Assembly (NCBI GenBank): GCA_017379935.1
Contig: JAFNVC010000010.1
Location: forward strand, 1-64,000
Direction: 5' to 3'
Source: Clostridia bacterium
GTDB lineage: Bacteria > Bacillota > Clostridia > Oscillospirales > Acutalibacteraceae
Length of the DNA stretch: 64,000 bases
Shown here one piece after another: positions 23,927 to 31,535 of the stretch. A program made the translations under genes and the position numbers. The notes beneath the pieces are model-generated. The model was not told the origin of the DNA. It was given only the letters and a program-made list of their open reading frames with translations, and searched no databases. Numbering within the stretch: position 1 is the stretch's first letter; every line of letters begins with the position of its first letter.

Positions 23927-25492
23927 TTACATAAGTCTCTTAAGAAGCTGGAGATATTCCTTACACTCGTTCATATTCGCCTTACCGAAGTGCTTGTTAA
24001 GATATGTAACAAGTCCGTCGATTTCGTCACGGATGAAGGAAAGGTTCAAGCTTTCGAACTTACGGAAAACCTTCTTTGCAAGAACGAAGTCGATACCGTC
24101 GATTTCCGTACCGCCGCAGCCGACATAAGCAGGAACAAATTCCTTAAGCTGCTTAACAATACGGTTACCGAATGCAAGACGGAAATGCTCAATAACATAG
24201 TCGTCAAGCTCTTCGATCTTCTTAAGGTTTTCATCAGAAACCTTGTACTTTGTCTGACAGTCTCTGAACATATCCTCAAGATGCTTGTAGCTGAGTGTGA
24301 GGTTTTCTGTATACGGTGCCTCGAAGAATTTACCCTTACTGTTAAGGTCGATCGGAATAGCACGGTCATAAACCTTATCGGAAACGGCGAATGTAGAGTC
24401 GTCGTTGTTGATTGTACCGATGTACCACATATTTTCGGGAAGTCTGAGCTTACCGTCGATAACGTGCTTCGGGTCTGTCGGCCATACGCTCGGAACAAGG
24501 GAAACAACCCACTCGTCACGAGACGGCATTTCGAGGATTGAAAGAAGCTCTGCGAAGTAGTACTCAACACGGGCGATGTTCATCTCGTCAAGAACGGTGA
24601 TGAAGATATCCTCTTTAAAGGTTGCCTCGTACATCTTCTTGAGAACCTCAGTTTCGTTGAAGCGCTTTGTAAATTCGTTAAAGTAACCGAAGATTTCAGT
24701 ACGGTCACGCCATGACGGCTGAACAGATGCGATTGTTACGTCGTTCTGAAGGAACTTACCCCAGGCATAAGCAAGTGAGGTTTTACCTGTACCTGAAATA
24801 CCCTGAAGGATGATAAGACGTGTTGATGCAAATGCTGAAAGGAAAAGTCTGATAACCTTGATTTCGTAGAAAAGACCGAGTCTTGAGCAAGCAAAGTTAC
24901 GGAACATTTCACAGATTTCGGGAAGCGTGATTTCGTTGTCATACTCAGGTGCAACATAGCTTTCAAGCTCAAGGTCAACCTGTGTACACTTATAGAAACG
25001 GCTGTAGTCGTCAGCTGTCTTATCAACCTCGCCGTCAGCCTTCTTCTCGCCCTCTTCAGCTGCTGCATCAGAAGTCTCAGCGATATCAGCATAAGCGCTT
25101 TCGCCGGGCTTGAGACCGAGCTGTGAAACCTTCATAGCGAGAATCTTCTCCTTCTCGTTTGAAAGCTTGATAATCTCACGGTTAAGGTTGCCGACCTCGT
25201 TGAGAAGCTCCTCCTGATCAACAAGTGTCTTGCGTACTCTTACATACTTCTTGATAAGAACAACAACAAGAATAACCGCTGCTACAAGAACTGCAACCGT
25301 TGCAACTACTGCGAGGATTGCGAGAATCCAGTCAACTGCAGTAAAGTCGCCCGACCATGACTTGAAGATTGCGACGTACTCGGGAACATTGAAGATGTTC
25401 GCGATACCGAGACCGATACCCTTGAAGATTCCCCAGACACCCTTTATGAAAAACTGATTTAAGAATTCTGCAATGAATTTTGTTACTGTCAT
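23927..25492 (-). CDS. Membrane-anchored McrB-like AAA+ ATPase
   Basis: 521 residues. A hydrophobic helix lies at about 53-82 (ILAILAVVATVAVLVAAVIL), then a short coiled coil (about 93-118), an acidic linker, and the AAA+ module. Walker A is ILQGISGTGKTSLAYA (about 234-249). FITVLDEMNIARVEYYFAELLS (about 309-330) is Walker B with the DEMN variant of the McrB DEINR motif. WYIGTINNDDSTFAVSDKVYDRA (about 369-391) is sensor 1 and the arginine region. McrB relatives normally are soluble GTPases that drive DNA cutting. A transmembrane anchor and the company of signal peptidases point instead to energising assembly or export at the membrane. That is inference; defence remains an alternative. Confidence 0.75.
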   Translation of the reverse strand: MTVTKFIAEFLNQFFIKGVWGIFKGIGLGIANIFNVPEYVAIFKSWSGDFTAVDWILAILAVVATVAVLVAAVILVVVLIKKYVRVRKTLVDQEELLNEVGNLNREIIKLSNEKEKILAMKVSQLGLKPGESAYADIAETSDAAAEEGEKKADGEVDKTADDYSRFYKCTQVDLELESYVAPEYDNEITLPEICEMFRNFACSRLGLFYEIKVIRLFLSAFASTRLIILQGISGTGKTSLAYAWGKFLQNDVTIASVQPSWRDRTEIFGYFNEFTKRFNETEVLKKMYEATFKEDIFITVLDEMNIARVEYYFAELLSILEMPSRDEWVVSLVPSVWPTDPKHVIDGKLRLPENMWYIGTINNDDSTFAVSDKVYDRAIPIDLNSKGKFFEAPYTENLTLSYKHLEDMFRDCQTKYKVSDENLKKIEELDDYVIEHFRLAFGNRIVKQLKEFVPAYVGCGGTEIDGIDFVLAKKVFRKFESLNLSFIRDEIDGLVTYLNKHFGKANMNECKEYLQLLKRLM

Positions 25493-25572
25493 TTTCAGCC
25501 ACCCTTTAAAACTTAATAACTATTGCCGTAGGCTTATATATTATAGGAACAGTGAATGTATTCGTGTAAAAA

Positions 25573-26286
25573 TTATTCCTTAGGCGTGTCGCCTGACTCA
25601 GCCTGCTTTGCAGCCTGCTCAGCGAGATATTCTTCAATCGCGCGGCGCTTTGTCTCTTCATCAATGTCAGCTGCCTTAGCCTCCATAAACATTGCGATGA
25701 GCTTATAAATCTGCCAGATGAAGAACAAAGCAAGAGGAATAATGATGCAGATCATAAATCCTGTTCTTGACTGGAGGAAGTTGAGAGCCGAACCGAAGTT
25801 CGCAATCATAAGGCCTTCCTTATAATTTCCGTTTTCATCGATACCCGAGTTTACCTGCTTTGCGATAACCTCATCGGGAAGAACAAGTGTTGTATCCTCC
25901 ATGCTGATTCCGTCACCCTTTGTTGCAAAGGCTCTGATGGTTTTGTCCTCGTTATATTCAATATCGATGATTCGGTGAGTATTGAAGCCGCGGACGCTTC
26001 TGCCCTCTGCATCGGTAAGAACCGTTGAATAGGTGATGACGTCACCCTTCTGAAGCTCGTTGATGTTCTTGACCTCTCTCGTGATAATAAGGTCACCCGT
26101 CTTGAAGGTCGGTCTCATTGAATCTGACTGAATTGAGAACGGTGTGTAACCGAAGATATTACCGATACCGGTATCTGAATTTTTTGATGTGAAGGTCATA
26201 ACCGTGATAACAATCGCGATTACGAGAATCAATACTAACAGTATGTCGGAAACGACTCCGACGATTTTCTTGCCTTTTTCTTTCAT
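25573..26286 (-). CDS. Signal peptidase I, SipW/ER type (copy A)
   Basis: 237 residues, the longest of the four peptidases in the cluster. TM1 is at about 10-32. FSIQSDSMRPTFKTGDLII (about 50-68) holds the catalytic Ser, and GFNTHRIIDI (about 99-108) the catalytic His, so Ser-His type. FATKGDGISMEDT (about 119-131) is the GD box. A second TM at about 177-198 precedes a 40-residue acidic cytoplasmic tail. It follows the paired surface-protein genes at 26507 and 27659 after a 220-bp gap containing hairpins. It therefore probably processes those abundant subunits. Confidence 0.85.
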   Translation of the reverse strand: MKEKGKKIVGVVSDILLVLILVIAIVITVMTFTSKNSDTGIGNIFGYTPFSIQSDSMRPTFKTGDLIITREVKNINELQKGDVITYSTVLTDAEGRSVRGFNTHRIIDIEYNEDKTIRAFATKGDGISMEDTTLVLPDEVIAKQVNSGIDENGNYKEGLMIANFGSALNFLQSRTGFMICIIIPLALFFIWQIYKLIAMFMEAKAADIDEETKRRAIEEYLAEQAAKQAESGDTPKE

Positions 26287-26408
26287 TTTTTACACTCACT
26301 CCTGATTATATTTGACTTAAAGGTCATTTTCAGGCATCTGCCGATACCCAAAAATCGCCCTTAAGGCATTTTTTATTCAATCTTAACAACTTATATTTTT
26401 ATTTATAT

Positions 26409-26481
26409 CGGGTGACGTGTGACGAACGCGCCACCCGTTAAATGTGACGGAGTTCCGCAGAGCAGAGCCCTGCTCTGCGGA
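26409..26481 (-). terminator. Two strong hairpins between a subunit gene and peptidase copy A
   Basis: A perfect 12-bp stem (26454-26465 with 26470-26481, four-base loop) is followed on the minus strand by CGGGTG/CACCCG (26432-26437 with 26409-26414). No long U tract follows. It may act as a partial terminator or an mRNA 3-prime stabiliser that lets the subunit mRNA outnumber the peptidase mRNA. Confidence 0.5.
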
Positions 26482-26506
26482 GAGAAGTCTGTTAACTTAC
26501 AATAAA

Positions 26507-27439
26507 TTATTTAAGTGTAAGAACAAGGTTGAAGTCGATTGTTGCACCAGCTACATCGTTAGCGCAGTCAACGTCGTTACCTTCCATCCAGAGATATACA
26601 CGGATACGGTTTACACCTGTCTGAACGGAGATATAACCTTCAGTGTCAACATTGTTTTCATTAACTTTTCCTGTTGCGCTTGTGACTCTTGCGTTATACG
26701 GATCGTCAACATAGTACTTTTCTGCAGATGCATCAACCATCTTTACGTTGTTTCCAGCTGCCCAAATATACTTATCATGGGTAGCTGGGCCAGCACTATA
26801 TCCTGAATGCTGCGTATGGTTTGTTGAATCAAACTCATATAGTGTTGCTCTTCTACCATTTTGATCAATAGGAAGAACCGCGCTTATAGCTGCTGCATCT
26901 GATTTTTCTGTGACTGTTCCGCAATTGATAAAAGCCATTCTCATTGCTGTCGGAACATCAGCATTTCCTTCACAAGTTAAAGTTGTTTCGTTAAACCAAA
27001 CAGTCTCAGGTTTACTTACTTTTACAAAAAGATCGAAAACAACATAACCACTGCTTGTATCAGCTACCTGATACAAATTAAGCTGCTTGCTGTCATTAAC
27101 GGAGCCCTCAAAAAATACAGGTAAACTTTTGCTAAAACTAAGCACTGATGATGACGGACGAAGAAGCTCGGGGAAGTTATTTGTATTTCCATCATAAGCA
27201 TCCCAGCGTGCACCCGAAAGACCCATAAGGTCATCATAAGTCAACATTGTTGTAAAAGCATCAGTATTACCGGAAATCTGAACACCGTCGGGAGAAGTGA
27301 TGTTGAGCTGCATTTTCTCAACTTCAACTCTTTTTGCCATTGAGAACCATGCAAATGTTGAAGATGTCAACACGATTGCTGACACGAGAAGCATAGCAAT
27401 GGCAGAAATGAACGTACGTTTTCTTAATGTGTTTTTCAT
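26507..27439 (-). CDS. SipW-class surface protein with C-terminal WMEGND..C motif
   Basis: 310 residues from ATG 27439, nine bases after GGAGG; the frame extends to an ATG six codons upstream that overlaps the ribosome binding site. The signal segment SAIVLTSSTFAWFSMAKRVE has AWF at about 29-31. The mature part is about 275 residues, beta-rich and Asn/Ser/Thr-rich. It shares with the 27659 protein a FINCGTVT motif (about 172-179) and the C-terminal VNRIRVYLWMEGNDVDCAND. The two conserved cysteines suggest a disulfide. It is a likely major surface or fibre subunit, with a structured 200-nt leader upstream. Confidence 0.7.
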   Translation of the reverse strand: MKNTLRKRTFISAIAMLLVSAIVLTSSTFAWFSMAKRVEVEKMQLNITSPDGVQISGNTDAFTTMLTYDDLMGLSGARWDAYDGNTNNFPELLRPSSSVLSFSKSLPVFFEGSVNDSKQLNLYQVADTSSGYVVFDLFVKVSKPETVWFNETTLTCEGNADVPTAMRMAFINCGTVTEKSDAAAISAVLPIDQNGRRATLYEFDSTNHTQHSGYSAGPATHDKYIWAAGNNVKMVDASAEKYYVDDPYNARVTSATGKVNENNVDTEGYISVQTGVNRIRVYLWMEGNDVDCANDVAGATIDFNLVLTLK

Positions 27440-27449
27440 TTGTTTCTTT

Positions 27450-27658
27450 ACCTCCATAAAGATTTTTTGCTTCGGCGACCGTTAACTCGCCGCCAATGCG
27501 GGGTTTCTGAATTATGTTCCGTGCACCGGGATTAAATACGGTTTTCCGGTAACCCGGTTTGCAAGAATTGCATCTCCAAATTTCAGCTGAATATTACCTT
27601 TCAACCGGATACATCCCGGAGTCATTGAAACATTATTCAGAAGATAAGAAATTTTGGA
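27450..27658 (-). promoter_or_regulatory. Structured leader, possible riboswitch-like element
   Basis: The minus-strand RNA of this 200-nt gap has a long-range stem CCGGGAT...ATCCCGG enclosing about 80 nt. Inside are hairpins ATTCAG/CTGAAT-like, TGCAA-TTC-TTGCA and CCGG-GTTA-CCGG, and a later CGGCGA...TCGCCG stem precedes the ribosome binding site. Words such as GATGCAA and CCGGGTTACCGG recall parts of c-di-GMP-I (GEMM) aptamers, but the full aptamer cannot be traced. Class not assigned. Confidence 0.35.
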
Positions 27659-28627
27659 TTATACCATTGAGAATACAAGGCTTGCAGAAATGAGCTGACT
27701 CTGGAGAGAGTCTGTGCAAGCTGCATCCTGACCTTCCATCCAGATATAAACTCTGATCTGGTTGACACCTGACTTAAGAGTAAGCGTCTGGTCAAGAGCA
27801 CCTGTTTCTACAGGACAATCGTAAGCATTGGCAACTGTAAGTGTGCCTGCTGCTGACGGAGATACTGTATAAGCATCGTCTGCAAGAGTGCCGCTGATAC
27901 CTGTACCTGCGATAGGATTAGTATTGCGTGCATCCTCGTTGGTAGCGAAAATGACTGCCTCAGAACCTGAAGAAGCTGCAGGGGGAGTCTGTCCCTTTGT
28001 AACTGTACCACAGTTAACAAAACCTACTCGCATAGCATTTGCTGCCTCAGCAATAGCAGTTGTTCCGTCGCTCTCGTCATTTTTCACTGAAATTGATGAG
28101 CTGCCGATTTTAACCTGAGCGGTAGCATCGGGTGAGCTTGCACTGTAATCAATGAAAACGTCAAAAGCGTAGAAGCCTGCTCTCTTCGCACCAGAGGGAA
28201 TTTCAGCATCGCCCTTACCGTAAACGGTTACACCGTCAGCGGAAGTAGCTGCAAAGCTCTCCATTGTTTTTGAAGCCTTATCGATACCGCCTGCGAAGAA
28301 TGCAGGAAGAGTGCTAAGACCGAAGCGTGATGATGAGGGGCTGATCTCAGCGGGGAAGAAGTTGAATTCTTCTGTCGGTGCCTGGAAGCCTGATGTTGAA
28401 GTACCGTTAAGGTCCTCAAAAGTAAGCTCATCTGTGAAAGTAGTGGCATTTGCAGAGATCTGGATACCTTCGCCCTGCTTTGTAACCTTAAGATCAAGAT
28501 TACTTGCCATTGCGCTTCTGCCCAATGTGAACCAAGCAAAAGATGCTGTTGTAATTACGATAGCCGAAAGAAGGATCATCGCAATTGCAGCAAAGAATGC
28601 GCGATTTTTCTGATTCTTTTTGAACAT
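27659..28627 (-). CDS. SipW-class surface protein, paralogue of the 26507 product
   Basis: 322 residues with ATG preceded by AAGGAGGTAAGG. The signal segment is SAIVITTASFAWFTLGRSAM, AWF at about 31-33. The protein shares its signal sequence style, an FVNCGTVTKG motif (about 202-211) and a C-terminal VNQIRVYIWMEGQDAACTD with the 26507 protein. These are tandem paralogues with diverged middles. The mature region is rich in Ala, Ser, Thr and Asp and predicted as beta sandwich. The first hairpin-bearing leader (28628-28738) includes GTTTCC-CGAC-GGAAAC. It is a likely structural subunit of the cluster's surface assembly. Confidence 0.7.
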   Translation of the reverse strand: MFKKNQKNRAFFAAIAMILLSAIVITTASFAWFTLGRSAMASNLDLKVTKQGEGIQISANATTFTDELTFEDLNGTSTSGFQAPTEEFNFFPAEISPSSSRFGLSTLPAFFAGGIDKASKTMESFAATSADGVTVYGKGDAEIPSGAKRAGFYAFDVFIDYSASSPDATAQVKIGSSSISVKNDESDGTTAIAEAANAMRVGFVNCGTVTKGQTPPAASSGSEAVIFATNEDARNTNPIAGTGISGTLADDAYTVSPSAAGTLTVANAYDCPVETGALDQTLTLKSGVNQIRVYIWMEGQDAACTDSLQSQLISASLVFSMV

Positions 28628-28738
28628 TGTCTTTTCCTTACCTCCTTTTTAGATTTTATGTACGGGTGATAATCGCAACCCTGACATAATATATCTCAAA
28701 TGTGTGAAGTTTCCGTCGGGAAACAAGGTAACAAGCTC

Positions 28739-29560
28739 TTACTGCTGAGCGGATGATCCGTCACCATCATCCAGTTCATAGCACCAGAAGCCCATTGACA
28801 TCTTGATTTCGCCGTCGAGAATCTTGTTTACACATTCAGGATCCCAACCTTCGAGCCAGATAACAACCGTATACTTGTCAATGTCGCCGACTTCAAAGAG
28901 CTTCTCTTCCTCTTCCATAACCTTAGTGCTGGAAACGAAGTTCTTGTCAACGGTGTACTGGATAACGCCTGCGGTATTTTTATTTTCCTCAAGCTGATCC
29001 GTTGTACCGTTTTTCGGTTTGGCGTAGATTGTAGGCTCGCCGTTTTTGTAAACCATGACACGTACTGCATCATCAGCGCCTAACGCAACAGAATCGATAA
29101 GAATCTGTGAGTTATATCCGACGTCAACGTTACCTGCATTCTTCACATAGAAGGTATATGCAAGGAACTCCTGACCGTTCGAGCGGTTATGTGAGCCGTC
29201 GATCTGATCGATGTCGTCGGGAAGCCAGCTGAAAGTACAGTCGCCCATATTTTCGCATTTTTCACCGGCAAGGAAACGCGAGGGATTTTCGAATCCCGGA
29301 GTTTCCGAAAGAGTAATGCCCATGTTATATGCGTCTTTATCCATTGTAACCGTAAAGTCACCTGCTTTGTTAACGTATGAAGAGCAAGCGAACATTATGG
29401 ACAGGAAAAGCAGAAGTAAAACAAGGATAATCACGAGGATTCGTATTAAAGCTTCTCTTTTCTTAACCTTTTTAGACTCGGTTTTAACGCCGTAGCGGTC
29501 CATCTGACCGTTCTGCATCGCTGCATTGTCCGGCGCCTGATCCTTTTTCTTTTTAGCCAA
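28739..29560 (-). CDS. Membrane-anchored relative of the surface subunits
   Basis: 273 residues. A basic cytoplasmic start (MAKKKKDQAPDN, about 36 residues) precedes a TM helix at about 40-60 (ILVIILVLLLLFLSIMFA). The outer domain ends with KYTVVIWLEGWDPECVNKIL. That C-terminal W-x-E-G-x-D-x-x-C motif is shared with the two AWF proteins downstream, but here no AWF cleavage site follows the helix. The protein is therefore expected to stay in the membrane, perhaps as anchor or initiator for the cleaved subunits. It also has a C-x-x-x-x-x-C pair in GEKCENMGDCTF. It starts 15 bases after the EAL gene. Confidence 0.6.
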   Translation of the reverse strand: MAKKKKDQAPDNAAMQNGQMDRYGVKTESKKVKKREALIRILVIILVLLLLFLSIMFACSSYVNKAGDFTVTMDKDAYNMGITLSETPGFENPSRFLAGEKCENMGDCTFSWLPDDIDQIDGSHNRSNGQEFLAYTFYVKNAGNVDVGYNSQILIDSVALGADDAVRVMVYKNGEPTIYAKPKNGTTDQLEENKNTAGVIQYTVDKNFVSSTKVMEEEEKLFEVGDIDKYTVVIWLEGWDPECVNKILDGEIKMSMGFWCYELDDGDGSSAQQ

Positions 29561-29575
29561 GCGAATCCTCCTCCT

Positions 29576-30316
29576 TTAGTTGATTTGTTTATCCTTAACG
29601 AACTCTCCGAAGTACGGACCGCTGAAACGGTCAGCACCCATTTTATTGAGAAGATCGAATTCTTCCTTTGACTCAATTCCGTCAACGATGACCTGAGTAT
29701 CAATCTTCTTGCAGAAATCGATGATACCCTGAACGGTATTCTGCACCTTCTCGTTGTAGAGAATATCCTCAATCATACTCTTATGTATGCCGATATAATC
29801 AACGTCGTAATGAGAGAGATTTGAGAGAGACGTATATTCGAGGCCGAGGTCGTCGATAGAAATTCTGAAGCCGAGCTCGCGCAGAGCGTTGATTGTTTCA
29901 ATGACTCTGTCCTTGACAGCCTCGAGGATGCTTTCGGTAATATTGAAGCAGAAGCTGTCGGGAGAAATGCCGTACTTATCAACAATCTTTTTGACCTGAT
30001 TTACAAAATTCTTTTTCGTAAGAGTTTTTACAGATACCCAGATGATAACGCTGTTCATATCAACCTCGCGCTCGGCGCATCTCTTAATAGCCTCGCAGGC
30101 CTCTTCAACCGCCCAGAGATTGAGCTGAACAACCTGGTTTGATTTTTCGGCAACGGGGATGAAAACCTTTTCGGGAATAACACCCTGTACCTTATCGTTG
30201 ATACGCATTGAAGTTTCGTAATCAATCGCCATATTAAGATGAATGTCAAAAACAGGTCTGTAAAAAAGCTCGATTGCTCTGAGTCTTGAGCCTGTATTTT
30301 TCTGATTTTCAGCCAT
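29576..30316 (-). CDS. Degenerate EAL-domain protein
   Basis: A 246-residue single EAL domain without TM or GGDEF. The fold is recognisable: YETSMRI in place of the EAL line (about 33-39), FNITESIL (about 122-129), ISIDDLGLEYTSLSNL (about 151-166), IVDGIESKEEF (about 210-220). Several residues needed for c-di-GMP hydrolysis are changed. The Asn of the VNLS strand is Trp (IIWVSV), the IKID line is IGIHKS, and the E of AEGVE is D. It most likely binds c-di-GMP or a partner without cleaving it, acting as a sensor for the cluster. It heads the cluster and has its own promoter. Confidence 0.75.
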   Translation of the reverse strand: MAENQKNTGSRLRAIELFYRPVFDIHLNMAIDYETSMRINDKVQGVIPEKVFIPVAEKSNQVVQLNLWAVEEACEAIKRCAEREVDMNSVIIWVSVKTLTKKNFVNQVKKIVDKYGISPDSFCFNITESILEAVKDRVIETINALRELGFRISIDDLGLEYTSLSNLSHYDVDYIGIHKSMIEDILYNEKVQNTVQGIIDFCKKIDTQVIVDGIESKEEFDLLNKMGADRFSGPYFGEFVKDKQIN

Positions 30317-30443
30317 AGCTACTCACTCCAACAAATTTATCAGAAATCCGTACGCTTATATATATTATAAATGTATACGGATTTTGCACCCTGAAAAGCA
30401 TTTTTCCGTTTTTGGGCGCACTTTGCCTATAAAGAGACTAATA

Positions 30444-30472
30444 TACATATAATACTTTATCACAACAGTCAA
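30444..30472 (-). promoter_or_regulatory. Promoter at the head of the SipW cluster
   Basis: On the minus strand TTGACT (30467-30472), a 17-bp spacer and TATGTA (30444-30449). A leader of about 120 nt precedes the EAL gene and contains an ATCCGTA/TACGGAT inverted repeat. Confidence 0.55.
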
Positions 30473-30500
30473 CAATAGTCAACAAAAATGTTGCCAAAAC

Positions 30501-30531
30501 AAAAAAATTCCCCGTCAAAATCGACGAGGAA
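30501..30531 (-). terminator. Terminator after the oxidoreductase unit
   Basis: On the minus strand TTCCTCGTC (30523-30531) pairs with GACGGGGAA (30508-30516), followed by seven T. It isolates the downstream SipW cluster from the 30546-33224 genes. Confidence 0.8.
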
Positions 30532-30545
30532 ATTTTGTTTATTTT

Positions 30546-31520
30546 TTATAAAATATTGCACTGATTTTTTACTTCATACATCAGCTTATTTACTTCGGAA
30601 ATTATATTGTTAATATAGAAATATTCTTCCTTATTTTTTTCAAAACCGGTGATAAAACCGTAGAATTTTTCTGCTTCATAAGACATCAGAATATACTTTT
30701 CCGTTTCGCCCGTAACCTCCTCGGTTTTTCCGTCGGCAAAATGTATTTTTATATTCGTCAGCTTTGAGATTGACTCAATCGTAATTGTTCCCTTATCGCC
30801 GAAAATCTGTGAGCCGAGGTAATCCTGACCGATCTTTGAATATGTAAGCGTCACCTGCTTGTCAGGATAATCAAGCACCGCCGTACCGTAGCCGTCCGCA
30901 CCCGTTTCAATAAAGCCTGCACGCGACGTAATTTTTTCGGGAATTCCGAAAAATTCAACCGCGGGATAGTAGCAGTAAATACCTAAATCGCGGAGGCATC
31001 CCGTCTTCATTTCGGGATTGAAAATATTCGGATTTTCTCCTCTTTTAAGTGCTGCATATTTTGAAGAAAGCTGAGAAAAATCAAAGTGTGCCGTAGTGAT
31101 TTTTCCGATTTTTCCGAGCGCGTTTCTGAGAAGATTTCTGTTCGGAGAAAACATCATCATTATCGCTTCGGTATAAATTAAATTTTTACTCTGTGCAAGA
31201 GTAAAAAGCTCCGAAAATTCGTCGGGCGTAATCGTGATCGGCTTTTCGCAAAGAACGTGCTTTCCGTTTTCAAGCATCAGCTTGCTCTGCTCATAATGAA
31301 AAACATTCGGGCTCGCGATATACACCGCATCGATATCACTTTTTGCAAATTTTTCAAGGTCTGTATAGATATTTTCGCATCCGAATTTTTCTGCAAATTC
31401 TTTTCCTTTTTCATAAGTTCTTGAATACATTGCGGCAAACTCGAGACCTTCAACCGTCTGAGCACCCATAACGAATTCCTCGGCAATCCAGCCCGATCCG
31501 ATAACACCGTATTTGATCAT
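30546..31520 (-). CDS. Gfo/Idh/MocA-family oxidoreductase
   Basis: A 324-residue NAD(P)-dependent dehydrogenase. The Rossmann fingerprint YGVIGSGWIAEEF is at the N-terminus. SDIDAVYIASPNVFHYEQSKLMLENGKHVLCEKPITI (about 62-98) carries the diagnostic EKP motif with the catalytic lysine. A C-terminal beta-sheet domain follows, with CLRDLGIYCYYPAVEFFG (about 175-192). The family acts on sugars, inositols and related polyols; the exact substrate cannot be told. It is the last gene of a short AT-rich minus-strand unit with a P-loop kinase and a membrane protein, without other sugar genes nearby. Confidence 0.85.
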   Translation of the reverse strand: MIKYGVIGSGWIAEEFVMGAQTVEGLEFAAMYSRTYEKGKEFAEKFGCENIYTDLEKFAKSDIDAVYIASPNVFHYEQSKLMLENGKHVLCEKPITITPDEFSELFTLAQSKNLIYTEAIMMMFSPNRNLLRNALGKIGKITTAHFDFSQLSSKYAALKRGENPNIFNPEMKTGCLRDLGIYCYYPAVEFFGIPEKITSRAGFIETGADGYGTAVLDYPDKQVTLTYSKIGQDYLGSQIFGDKGTITIESISKLTNIKIHFADGKTEEVTGETEKYILMSYEAEKFYGFITGFEKNKEEYFYINNIISEVNKLMYEVKNQCNIL

Positions 31521-31535
31521 AATTTTCTCCTGCTT

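Noticed and set aside
30330-30440. A c-di-GMP riboswitch in the leader of the EAL gene (AGGCAAAG and GGGTGCAAAATCC words)
   Set aside because: Only short words match; no second half of the aptamer and no expression platform were found.
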